Below the pieces are notes generated by a model that was not told where the DNA came from, did no database searches, and saw only the letters and a program-made list of their open reading frames with translations. Position numbers and translations under genes: made by a program. From assembly GCA_963752325.1 (NCBI GenBank), contig CAVVXU010000011.1, positions 62,001 through 126,000 of the forward strand: a stretch of 64,000 bases of DNA, read 5' to 3'. Positions 1 to 10,000 of this stretch are shown here, in pieces (position 1 is the first letter of the stretch; each line of letters opens with the position of its first letter). This DNA comes from CAVTJL01 sp963752325. GTDB lineage: Bacteria > Pseudomonadota > Alphaproteobacteria > Geminicoccales > Geminicoccaceae.

Positions 1-1142
1 TCGGCGGCGCGAAAGGGGATCCAGGCCAGCATCACGGCAAGGAACGTCAGGGCCCAGACGAGGGGCTGGGGCAGTCGCGGGAGCCGGCGATCGCGCCAGG
101 CATGGTTCACGACGATCAGGAGGCCGTGCACGGCGCCCCAAAGGGCGAAGGTCCAGCCTGCGCCGTGCCAGATGCCGCCCAGCAGCATGGTGATGAAGAT
201 GTTGACGAGCCTGCGCGCCGCGCCCCGGCGGTTGCCGCCCAGGGCGATGTAGAGATAGGCCTTGAGGAAGCGCGAGAGCGTGATGTGCCAGCGCCGCCAG
301 AACTCGATGATCGAGCGGGATTTGTAGGGCGAGGCGAAGTTGATCGGCAAGACGATCCCGAACATCCGGCCGAGGCCGATCGCCATGTCGGAATAGGCCG
401 AGAAGTCGAAATAGATCTGGAGCCCGTAGGCGATCACGCCCAGCCATGCCGCGGCGAGGCCCGGCGTGGTTCCCCCTGCTGCACCGTCGAACACCGGCGA
501 GGCGAGCAGCGCGAAGCTGTCGGCCAGCAGGATCTTCTTGGCGAGCCCGATCGCGAAGATCGAGATGCCGACGGTCAGGTCCGGAGCGAAGGACCGCTCG
601 CGCAGATGCCCGAGCTGCGGCGTGATCTCGCCGTGATGAACGATCGGTCCGGCGATGAGCTGCGGGAAGAAGCTGACGAAGAGGGCGTAGCGCAGGAAGT
701 CGCGCTCCACCGCGACGCCGCGCCAGACGTCGACCACATAGGCGACCTGCTGGAAGGTGTAGAACGAGATGCCGATCGGCAGCGCTATCCGGACGAGATG
801 GGCCTGCCAGCCGGTGGCGCCGGCGAGCGCTGCCGCGGCGAAGTCGGCGTATTTGAAGACGAAGAGCGCCCCGAGGTTCAAGGCGAGGCCGGCGACCAGC
901 CAGGCATTGCGGCGGGCGGCGGAGCCGGCACCCTGGATCATGGCGCCGATCGCATAGTTCGCCAGGATCGAGGCGAGGAGAATAGGGAGGAAGCGCCAGT
1001 TCCAATAGCCGTAGAAGATGAGCGAGAGCAGCAGGAGCCAGCCGGTCACCCAACGGCCGCCGGCGCACCAGAGCAGCAGGCGGAACCCGACCAGGGCAAT
1101 CGGCAGGAAGAGCAGGATGAACGGGGCCGAGTTGAAGAGCAT
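1..1142 (-). CDS. MBOAT-family O-acyltransferase (AlgI-like), 3' end cut by window edge
   Basis: The reverse strand reads as a polytopic membrane protein starting MLFNSAPFILLFLPIAL. About 380 residues are visible and the C-terminus lies beyond base 1; AlgI-type proteins are usually about 470-500 residues. The conserved MBOAT region is clear: an FWRRWHITLSRF block, then GGIWHGAGWTF, whose histidine is the presumed catalytic residue. AlgI-like proteins pass acyl groups across the inner membrane to O-acetylate exported polysaccharides, normally with a periplasmic AlgJ/SGNH partner, which would lie outside the window. The ATG at 1142 is the first start in frame. The exact acceptor polymer cannot be read from the sequence. 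Confidence 0.9.
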   Translation of the reverse strand, partial: MLFNSAPFILLFLPIALVGFRLLLWCAGGRWVTGWLLLLSLIFYGYWNWRFLPILLASILANYAIGAMIQGAGSAARRNAWLVAGLALNLGALFVFKYADFAAAALAGATGWQAHLVRIALPIGISFYTFQQVAYVVDVWRGVAVERDFLRYALFVSFFPQLIAGPIVHHGEITPQLGHLRERSFAPDLTVGISIFAIGLAKKILLADSFALLASPVFDGAAGGTTPGLAAAWLGVIAYGLQIYFDFSAYSDMAIGLGRMFGIVLPINFASPYKSRSIIEFWRRWHITLSRFLKAYLYIALGGNRRGAARRLVNIFITMLLGGIWHGAGWTFALWGAVHGLLIVVNHAWRDRRLPRLPQPLVWALTFLAVMLAWIPFRAA

Positions 1143-1277
1143 GGGCGCCTCGATGCCAAGCGCCGATGTTATTCGCGAGAGCTGCCCGAAGAGGCAACAT
1201 AGCGTTGGGTAAGGTGGCCGTCGGCGCCCTTACCGGGCCGAAAGTCTGGAACGGCTGCGCCGGGCGGGCGGGTCCCG

Positions 1278-1435
1278 CTAGCCCCCGGCGCGGCGCACCG
1301 TCTCGCGATGGAGGATGTGGAGGCCGCTCGCGATGACGACGGCGGCGCCGACCAGCATCGTGGGCTCGGGCTTGGTCCCGCAGAGAACGTAGCCGGAGAC
1401 CAGCGCTAAGGGCATCGGGGCAAATTGGCGGGGAG
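1278..1435 (-). pseudogene. C-terminal remnant of an EamA/DMT transporter
   Basis: The last 50 or so residues of this frame match the C-terminus of the intact EamA gene at 13784-14680: both contain GAAVVIASGLxILHRETVRRA and a preceding PMPxALVxGY or QMPFALVAGY segment. The similarity is also strong at DNA level. Upstream of about 1435 the homology stops, so only the final transmembrane helix and tail remain, and there is no sensible start. It is best read as a truncated duplicate left by recombination. A fused reading from the frame start at 1580 is possible, but its N-terminal part is low-complexity and unconvincing. Confidence 0.75.
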
Positions 1436-1655
1436 GGGGCGACGGGGCCACGGTCACGTGCCGCGCTGGCCCGCTGTGCGCTGCAGCATCATTTCGGGGG
1501 GCGCCACGGGCAGTCGCCCCCCTCCCCGGCGCCCCGGCCCCGCTGACGAGACCCAACGTCGGCAATCGCGGCGATGCCAAGCGGAGAGCAGCATGTGAAG
1601 CCTGCGGCTTCCGTCAGCATCCGCATCGTGCATCTCTCTCTGGCGCACCGATCAG

Positions 1656-4058
1656 ATGTATGACCTTGTGGAGGGAATCTGTGTCGAATGCTGCGATGCC
1701 GCAGGACCTGAACGAAGCGTGAGACGTTGCTTGTCAGCTGCCTCCGGCGAAAGGTCCATTCCATTGAGAAACGACATTCGCAAGATCGCCTTTGTCGGCG
1801 ATTATGCGCCCCGTCGCTGTGGCATAGCCACATTCACACATGATCTTCATGCCGCTCTCGCCGGAGTCTACCCGGGCTGTGATGCCGGCGTCGTCGCGGT
1901 CACCGACCGGGCGACCGGCTACGCCTATCCGGACGAGGTGCGCTTCGACCTGCTCGAGGGCGACCGCGACGGCTACGCCCGGGCCGCCGATTTCGTCAAC
2001 CTGTCCGGGGCCGAGGTCGTCTGCGTTCAGCACGAGTACGGCATCTACGGCGGCGACGCCGGGGAGATGCTGCTCGACTTCCTGGCCCGGGTGGAGGCCC
2101 CCGTGGTGACGACGCTGCATACGGTGCTGGAGCGCCCCGACGCGCAGCAGCGCCGGGTCCTGGACGAGGTCGTGCGGCGGTCGAGCGCGGTCGTGACCAT
2201 GACGGCCAAGGGCCGCTCGCTGCTGGACAAGGTGTTCCGCGTGCCGGGCGAGAAGATCGAGATCATTCCCCACGGCATCCCGGACTCGCCGTTCGTCGAT
2301 TCGAGCTACTACAAGGACCAGTTCGGCATCGAAGGCCGCACGCTCGTCCTGACCTTCGGGCTGCTCTCGCCCAACAAGGGCATCGAGACGATGATCGAGG
2401 CCCTGCCCGAGGTCATCTCGCGTCATCCCAACGTGGTCTATGGCGTCGTCGGGGTGACTTACCCCCATCTGCTGCGCGAGGAGGGTGAGGCCTATCGTGC
2501 CGGCCTCCAGGCCTTGGCCAAGACGCTGGGGGTGGGCGATCATGTGATCTTCTTCAATCGCTTCGTGGCCCCCGAGGAGCTCCAGGCGTTCATCGCCGCC
2601 GCCGACGTCTACGTGACCCCCTATCGCAACGAGGCTCAGATCACCTCCGGCACGCTCGCCTACAGCTTCGGCATGGGCAAGGCGGTGATCTCCACGCCCT
2701 ACTGGCATGCGACGGAGCTCCTGGCCGATGGCCGGGGCCTGCTCGTGCCGTTCGACGATCCGGGCGCCCTGGGCGACACGCTGAGCCGTCTCCTCGCCGA
2801 CGAGGTCGGGCGCAACGCCATGCGCAAGCGCGGCTATCAGCTCGGACGGGCGATGATCTGGCCGCGTTGCGCCGAGCGCTACATGACCGTGTTCAAGGAG
2901 GCTCGCCGGGCACGTCCGACGCACAACGTCACGAATCTCGTCCGCCTGCCGAGGCCGCTTATGTATCAGCTGCCCGAGCCGCGTTTCGAGCACCTCGAGG
3001 CGATGACCGACTCGACCGGCATGCTGCAGCACGCCGCCTACGCCGTCGCCGACCGCGATCACGGCTACTGCATCGACGACAACGCCCGCGCCCTGATCGT
3101 GACGACCCTGGCCGAGGCCATTCCCGGTTGTGCCGACGTGGCGACGCGCCTTGCTCCTCGTTATGCCGCCTTCGTCCACCACGCCTGGAACGACGAGACG
3201 AAGCGCTTTCGCAACTTCATGAGCTATGACCGGCGCTGGCTCGAGGATGCCGGCTCCGAGGACAGCCACTGCCGCGGCTTGTGGGCGCTCGGCACCTGCG
3301 TCGGGCGCTCGACGCGCGGCGAGAGGCGCCGCTGGGCGGCGGAGCTCTTCGGGCGGGCGCTGGGCGCCTGCGAGGCGATGACCTCGCCCAGGGCCTGGGC
3401 CTTCACCCTGCTCGGCATCAACGGCTATCTCTCGGCGCTGGGCGGCGACCGGGCGGCCGCCCGCCTACGGGATGTCCTGGTGGAAAGGCTTCTGTCGCTC
3501 TACCGGGCGCAGAAGGGAGACGACTGGCTCTGGTTCGAGGACGTGCTCTGCTACGACAATGCCCGGCTGCCCCAGGCCCTGCTCACGGCCGCGCGGGCGA
3601 CCGGGCAGGCCGAGGCGCGCGACGTCGGTCTCGAGTCTCTCGACTGGCTGATGCGCCAGCAGCAGGCCGAGGACGGCCATTTCCGGCCGATCGGCTCGCA
3701 GGGCTTCTATCGCCGCGGCACCCGTCCGGCTCCCTTCGATCAGCAGCCGATCGAGGCGTACGCCACGGTCGACGCCTGCCTCGAGGCCTACCGCCTGACC
3801 GACAAGGCGGTCTGGTTCGGTCACGCGAGCCGTGCCTTCGAGTGGTTCCTCGGCAACAACGATCTGGGCGAGCCGCTCTTCGACCCCAAGACGGGAGCCT
3901 GCCGCGACGGGCTGCACCCCGACCGGGTCAACGAGAACCAGGGGGCGGAATTGACCCTGGCGTTCGTCGCGACGCTGATCGAGCTGAGACTGGCCTCCGC
4001 GACGATGGACAAGCCCAAGCCCCTGGTACCGTCGACGCTGCTCCCGGTCGGCGCCTAG
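1656..4058 (+). CDS. GT4 glycosyltransferase with C-terminal alpha/alpha-barrel-like domain
   Basis: The N-terminal half (about residues 40-410) is a GT-B glycosyltransferase of family 4. It begins KIAFVGDYAPRRCGIATF and has the nucleotide-sugar region GLLSPNKGIETMIEAL and the donor-binding stretch NEAQITSGTLAYSFGMGKAV. The C-terminal half (about 430-770) is rich in Trp and repeated helices (CIDDNARAL, DDWLWFEDVLCYDNARLPQAL), typical of six-hairpin glycosidase-like domains fused to such transferases. Homology begins near residue 37, so a TTG at 1764 preceded by GAAAGG is a plausible real start. The stop TAG is followed within one codon by a GTG that opens the GH130 gene, implying one transcript. 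The substrate is probably a mannan-type glycan, inferred only from the GH130 partner. Confidence 0.88.
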   Translation: MYDLVEGICVECCDAAGPERSVRRCLSAASGERSIPLRNDIRKIAFVGDYAPRRCGIATFTHDLHAALAGVYPGCDAGVVAVTDRATGYAYPDEVRFDLLEGDRDGYARAADFVNLSGAEVVCVQHEYGIYGGDAGEMLLDFLARVEAPVVTTLHTVLERPDAQQRRVLDEVVRRSSAVVTMTAKGRSLLDKVFRVPGEKIEIIPHGIPDSPFVDSSYYKDQFGIEGRTLVLTFGLLSPNKGIETMIEALPEVISRHPNVVYGVVGVTYPHLLREEGEAYRAGLQALAKTLGVGDHVIFFNRFVAPEELQAFIAAADVYVTPYRNEAQITSGTLAYSFGMGKAVISTPYWHATELLADGRGLLVPFDDPGALGDTLSRLLADEVGRNAMRKRGYQLGRAMIWPRCAERYMTVFKEARRARPTHNVTNLVRLPRPLMYQLPEPRFEHLEAMTDSTGMLQHAAYAVADRDHGYCIDDNARALIVTTLAEAIPGCADVATRLAPRYAAFVHHAWNDETKRFRNFMSYDRRWLEDAGSEDSHCRGLWALGTCVGRSTRGERRRWAAELFGRALGACEAMTSPRAWAFTLLGINGYLSALGGDRAAARLRDVLVERLLSLYRAQKGDDWLWFEDVLCYDNARLPQALLTAARATGQAEARDVGLESLDWLMRQQQAEDGHFRPIGSQGFYRRGTRPAPFDQQPIEAYATVDACLEAYRLTDKAVWFGHASRAFEWFLGNNDLGEPLFDPKTGACRDGLHPDRVNENQGAELTLAFVATLIELRLASATMDKPKPLVPSTLLPVGA

Positions 4059-4061
4059 CCG

Positions 4062-5373
4062 GTGGAGCCGCTGCTCTGCCTGACGCGCCTCCCGGTGACC
4101 CTCAGCCCCGATCCGGGCCGGGTCATCCTGCGCCCTTTCGCGCCGGCGTCCGAGCCGCGTGCCCACCATCCGGTGGACCTGCCGCGGGTGGCCCGGATCA
4201 TCGCCCGCGTGCTGGCCTTGCCGGAGGACAGCTGCGTCGAGCTGGCGGCAGCACTCGGTGCCGACTTCGCCAGCCGGCATCGCGATCTTACCGGGAAGCT
4301 CCTTGCGCGCTACGAGGCGATCGCCGCCTAGGAGCCCCGTCCAGCCCGCCGACCGGCCGCTGTCGGAGGCGCGTCGGCTGCTGATCGGCGGCTACTTCAG
4401 CCACGAGTACGCCTTCGAGGCGGCAGCGCTGTTCAACCCCAGCATCGTTCCCCATCCCGACCAGGACGGCGTGGCCGACGGCGACCTGCGCTTCGTGATG
4501 AGCCTGCGTGCCACCGGCGAGGGCCACATCTCGTCGCTGACCTTCCGCTCCGGGCTGCTGACGGCGCAGCATGAGCTGCGGCTCGACGACAGGCCGGCTT
4601 TTGCCACCCTGCCGAGCCGGCTCGAGCGGGTGGAGGCGTAGGGCGCCGCCGGCATCGAGGTGGCTTTCGAGCGGTCCGGGGCGCTCAACGAGCGGGTCAT
4701 CTTCCCGGTCTCGCCGAGCCAGGCCAACGGCCTCGAGGACGCGCGGTTCACCCTCTTCGAGGACGGCGGGGAGCAGCGCTACATCGCCACCTACGTCGCC
4801 TATGACGGCCGCCAGGTGCACCCCGAGCTCGTGGTCACCACCGACTTCCTGCGGTTCCGTTTCATGCCGTTGTCGGGCCGGGCGATCCAGAACAAGGGCT
4901 TCGCCCTGTTCCCGCGCCGCGTCGGCGGCCGCAATGCCATGCTCTCGCGCCAGGATGGCGAGAACATCTTCCTGATGACCTCCGACGAGCTGCTGCGCTG
5001 GGACGAGGCCCGGGTGATCTGTCGCCCGCGCGAGCCCTGGGAGTTCGTCCAGCTCGGCAATTGCGGCTCGCCGATCCTCACCGAGGCCGGCTGGCTCGTC
5101 CTCTCGCACGGCGTGGGCGCCATGCGCCGCTACTGCCTCGGCGCCTTCCTGCTCGATCGCGACGACCCATCCCGGCTGATCGGGCGCCTGCGCGAGCCGC
5201 TGGTGGCCCCACCGCCGGACGAGCGCGACGGCTATGTGCCCAACGTCGTCTATGCCTGCGGCGCCCTCCTGCACGGGGACCATCTGCTGCTGCCCTACGG
5301 CATTGCCGACAGCTGCATTGCCTTTGCCACGCTTCCCATTGCTGCGTTGCTGGAAGCCCTGCAGGCGAGCTGA
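4062..5373 (+). pseudogene. GH130-family glycosidase/phosphorylase, disrupted
   Basis: Three pieces belong to one GH130 (mannooligosaccharide phosphorylase-like) protein. Residues from 4062 to about 4328 give the N-terminus. After a TAG in CCTAGG at 4327-4332 the frame moves by one to RLLIGGYFSHEYAFEAAA, FNPSIVPH and RATGEGHISS. A second TAG at 4639-4641 precedes ERVIFPVSPSQANGLEDARF, LSRQDGEN, NCGSPI and GYVPNVVY. Removing one base from CCTAGG restores a continuous reading across the first break. Between the second and third pieces the segment that usually separates these motifs in the family is much shortened, which points to a real internal deletion. The gene follows the glycosyltransferase by three bases, a common pairing. 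It is unlikely to be functional as read. Confidence 0.8.
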
Positions 5374-5450
5374 CGGGCGCAGCCTCCTCGGGCGGGGATG
5401 AGCCTGCGCCGCCCTTTAGAGCCCGGCGCGCCCTTCCAGCCGGAGTCTTT

Positions 5451-6957
5451 TCAGGAGGCCGCTTGCGGCCGGCCCCGGGCCAGGAGCCGGATCGCCTCCC
5501 GGTCGGGCTTTCCCTGCTCGGTGAGCGGCACCCGGTCGAGAGGCAGCACGATCACCTCGATGCCGTGCCGGGCCGCAATCGCCTCGCCGCAGGCCGCTGG
5601 GTCGATGGCTGCAGCCGGCCACGGCACGACGGCGGCGATCCACCGGCCGGTCTCCTGATCCGCGACGACCACCGCGTAGCGCACGGCGGGAAGCCGGCAG
5701 AGCGTGTCCTCGACGAGGGTAGGAGTGACCAGGGTCCCGTCGATCCAGGCGGCATCGCCGGCACGGCCCAGGATGTGAAGGTAGCCCTCGGCGTCGAGAC
5801 GGCCGAGATCGCCGCTCCGGTACCAGCCATCCTGGAAGGCCACCGCCTGCAGCTCCGGGCGGTTGTGGTAGCCGGCGGCCATCGCCGGCGAGCGCACCTC
5901 GATGCTGCCGATCCCGCCGGCGTCGGCGAGCGCGCCGTCCTGACGGCGGAACCGGACCTCGACTCCGGGCCGGACGCGGCCGGCCGTTGAAAAAAGCTCC
6001 GGCCGGGCGAGGTCGTGCTCGGCTGGAGCCAGCACGCTGACGAGGCCCATCTCGCTCGCCCCATATGTGTGGGCGACGACGCCGCCCAGGCGCAGGCGGG
6101 CCCGCAGCCTCAGCGTCGGCGGCGCCGACGCCCCGATGTGGGTCACCGCACGCAGCGAGGCGAGGTCGCGTCGGGTCGCGTCGGGATGATCCATGACCTC
6201 GAAGAGCTGCGGCTCGACGAGGAAGAGATCGGTGATGCGCAGGGCCTCGATCGTCTCGAGCGTGCGGGCCGGGTCGTACCCCTCCTCGAGGACGACCAGG
6301 CCGCCGCCCAGGAGCGTCGTGTCGACCAGCACCTGGGAGAGATAGGCGAGGCGCCCGTTGACGAGCTGGCGCCGGTCCGCAGGGCTCGGGACATGGGCCA
6401 TGGCGGTGTAGGCGGCGAAGCTTCGCCAGCTGCCCTTGGGCACGCCCGTGGTGCCCCCGGAGGTGACGATGACGGCCGGATCCTCGGGGCGGGCCCGGCA
6501 GGCGATCGGATCGTCCGGCTGCGCCGAGGCGATCTCGTCGAGACGAAGCGGCGCGCCCGGGAGGCCCGAGCCGACCACGGCCACCGGCCCGTTGCCCGCG
6601 GCGCCGAGCAGCGCTGCCGTCTCCGTGAACAGGACGAGCAGGCTCGGGGCCGTCACGGCCACCATCTCCCGGCGGCGCTCCTCGGAGGGCGGCACCGGAA
6701 GAAAAGTCGCTGCGGCACCCAGAAGATGCGTCGCGTAGCGAACGGCCAGCGGCCTCGGGCCTGTTGGGTGCGAAGAGCGCCACGAGGCTGCCGCGACCGA
6801 TGCCGAGCCCTCCCAGCGCCCGCGCGTAGCGGAAGATCGCACCCAGCAGCTCGGAGGCCCTGATGTCCCGGCCCGCCTGACGCAGGACGGGTGTCTCACC
6901 CGACGCCGCGAGCCGGTCGAGCAGCGACGCGATGTAGGTCGGGCCGTTGCCTTCCAT
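5451..6957 (-). CDS. AMP-binding acyl-CoA synthetase/ligase, one frameshift
   Basis: This is an ANL-superfamily adenylating enzyme of about 500 residues. It carries the P-loop SGGTTGVPKG (near 6433-6462), the YGASEMG motif, the hinge motif GWYRSGDLG, and the C-terminal LTEQGKPDRE with the catalytic lysine. The ATG at 6957 starts MEGNGPTYIASLLDRL. Near 6752 the frame breaks: deleting one C turns PEAAGR into PEALAVRYATHLLG and restores the family pattern, so a sequencing error or a recent indel is likely. The N-terminal part fits the acyl-binding half and no carrier-protein or condensation domain is attached. It lies 58 bp from the autotransporter stop on the same strand. The acyl substrate is not predictable. 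Confidence 0.85.
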
Positions 6958-7015
6958 GTTCTGCTCCTTCGCGTCTGGGGGCGGCTGTACCGCCCCCAGG
7001 CGATGCTTCCCACGC

Positions 7016-10000
7016 TCAGAAGCGGTAGTTGACGCGCAAGGCGCCGCTGTTGGCGGTATAGCCCGAGGCGACGTCGAGGCCGTACTGCAGCGTGACGTCG
7101 ACGGCGCCCACCGTGGCCATGTCGATGCCGATGCCCAGATGGCCGATCAGGTTGGGGTTCCGGGACTCGATCTGGTAGCCGTTGCCGCCGCCCTCGCCCG
7201 TGAAGCGGGCATCGGGCTTCCAGTTGTTGGCGCTGGCGGCGGTGAAGCCGAGATCGAGGTGGGGCCGCAGCGTCGAGCCGTTGGCGAGGTCGACCCGGGC
7301 GCCCAGCTCGACGGTCGGGGTGGCGCTGAAGATCACATTGTCCTCGGACGAGACGTCGAGGTTGAACGGCGAGGCGCCGTGCTCGTCGAAGCTGTCGGTG
7401 CGCACATAGTCGCCGCCCACGTCGAGCGAGGGCCTGACGTACCAGCGATCGAACGGCACCTCGTAGGCCGCGCGCGCGTGCAGGCCGACATTGCCCGCCT
7501 TGGGCGAGGCTTTGGCCTGCTCCGTCCCGGTCGCGAGGTCGATGTCGCGCTTGCTGTCGTACCAGCCATAGCCGGCGTCGACGGCGGCCGAGAGCAGGAG
7601 CGGGCCGGTCTGGCGCTTGAGGATGGCGCCGGCCATGACACCGTTGCCGTCGATGCTGGTGAGGTCGTGGTCGCTGTCGAGAGCGGAGAGGTCGTAGGCG
7701 AGCGAGCCGCCGAGGAACCAGCCGTCGGCGATCTCCTTCTGGGCGCCCATCTGCGTCGTCAGGGCCTTGACGTCGTAGCCCATGTCGGTGCCCGAGCCGT
7801 TCTGGTCGGTATAGCCGCCCGTGATCCGGCCCCAGGCGCAGTCCCACTCCTGCATGAGCGTGCCCTTGCCCTCGAAGGTGGGGCAGCTGTTGAGGCCGGC
7901 GAGGAAGCTGCTGCTCGCCTGCATCTGCAGCCCGCCCAGGGCCGCCAGGGTCTGGCCGCTGACGCTGTCGAGGCGCTCCTCGTAGCGGCCGGCCTTGTCG
8001 TCACCGGCGAGCGCCGCCAGGCCCTCGGCGAAGCCCGGCGCCTCGCTGTCGTAGAGCTGCTGCAGATGGCCCGCCACCGCCTGGCGGTTGCCCTCGAGCG
8101 CGCCGCGCGGGCCGAGGAAGTCCGCCTGCTGCGTCACCTGCAGCGTGTTGCCGACGATGCTGGGCGCGTAGCTCAGCACGTGGCTGCCGCTCGCGAGGAA
8201 GCTCGGGTCGAGTGTGAGCGAGCCGCCCGCCTGCAGCACGGTCAGGGGCGTCCTGCTCAGCGTCGGCGAGACCACCTTGATGGTGCCTGCCACGTCGGCG
8301 TTGCCGGTGACCTTGAGGAGATCGGCGCTGCCCTGTGAGGGGTCGCCGTCGACCTGCAGCACGCCCGACGGGCCCTGAACATAGTTGCCCATGAGCGTCG
8401 TCGCGCCGATGTGGCCGTCGCCGCCGATGCTGAGCTTGCCATTGTTGGTGAGCGTGCCGGCGCCCAGGCTGATCTCGGTGCCGGAGTTGATCACGCCGCC
8501 GCTCTCGTTGATGACCTGGCCGTAGGTGAAGTCATTGCCCTGCTGGGTGCCTAAGTGGATCTGGCCGTTGATCGTGCCGAAGTTGGTCACATAGGTGTAG
8601 CCGCCCGTGCCATAGATGGCCGTGCCCTTGTAGTCGCCGGTGCTCGGATCGTTCTCGTGCGAGTCGATCGTGCCGTAGTTGACGAGGCTGTTGGCGGAGC
8701 TCTGCGCGGTCTCGATGCTGCCATGGTCGATGTAGACGGCGGCCGCATCGTCGTCGAAGCCGTTGCCGCCAATGACGCTGGCGCTCTTGTTGTCGGCGCT
8801 GCCGATCGTGATCGTTATCGCCGAGCCGCCACCGCCACCGCCATTCGAGCTGCCGCCAACCGACTGGGCGAAGATGCCGGCCGAGGCCGGCCCCTGGGCG
8901 TCGATCGAGCCCTGGATGTCGACGCTGACGGGGCTGCCGTTGCCGACGCCGCCGGCCGAGCCGATATAGGCGCCGCCCTTGTTGGCGAACCAGCCGCCAC
9001 CGCCGCCGATCGACTGCGCGATGATGCCCGGCGCGTTGTCCGAGGCCGTGGTGATCGAGGCGCCCTGGTCCGCCGTGATGTTGATGTCGCCGCCATTGCC
9101 GACATGGTTGCCGTCGCGGCCCATCGTGGTCTTCTGCATCGTCCAGCCAATGTCGCCCGAGATGCCGCCGCCGCCGCCGATCGACTGCGCGAACACGCCC
9201 ACGCCGCCCTTGCCGGCGGTCGTGATCGCGTCGCCCACCTCGACATGCACGCCCTGATTGTCGTCGGGATCGGGGCTGTCGCCGAGATTGACGTTGCCCA
9301 ACATCGTGCCGGACCCGAAGAAGTCGCTGGCGGAGCTGCCGATAGGCTTGCCGCCGAGCGCCACGCCGCCGCCGCCCGCGATCGACTGTGCCAGGATGCC
9401 GTACCTGTCGTCGCCGCTCGTGGCGATCGTGCCGCCCTTCTGGGTGGTGACGGCGACGAAGCCGCTGACGCCGCTCGCGCTGGGCGCGCTGTTGCCGATC
9501 TTGATGTTGGCCGCGAAGTCCTTGCTGGAGGCGGCGGCCGAGCCGCCCTCGTTGTCGAGGTCGGTGGCCAGCGTCTTGACGACGCCGCCGCCGCCCGCGA
9601 TCGACTGGGCGATGATGCCGATCGAGTCGTGCCCGCGCGTCTCGATCAGGCCCGAGCTCGTGACCTGCGAAGGGAAGCTGTCGCTGCCGCTCCCGCCGCC
9701 ACCGCCCACCGAGACATTGAGCGTGACTGAGCGGTCGTTCTCGCTCGTGCCGGATGTGGCGGACGAGCTGCCGCCGCTGCCGCCGCCGCCCGCGATCGAC
9801 TGCGCCAGGATGCCGGTGGAGAGCGCTCCCATCGTATAGACCCGCCCCGAGTTGGTGACCGTGGCCCGGCCGCCATTGTTGGCATTGGCGCTGTTCGACC
9901 CGCCGCCGGAGCCGCCGACCGCGATGTTGCCGGAGATGTCGGCGCTGCTGGCGGTCGAGGCGGCACCGCCCTTGCCGCCGCCACCGCCGATGGCCTGGGC

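Noticed and set aside
102..1202. A 366-codon plus-strand open frame at the left edge
   Set aside because: It is the antisense of a clear MBOAT membrane protein and its composition is that of a shadow frame.
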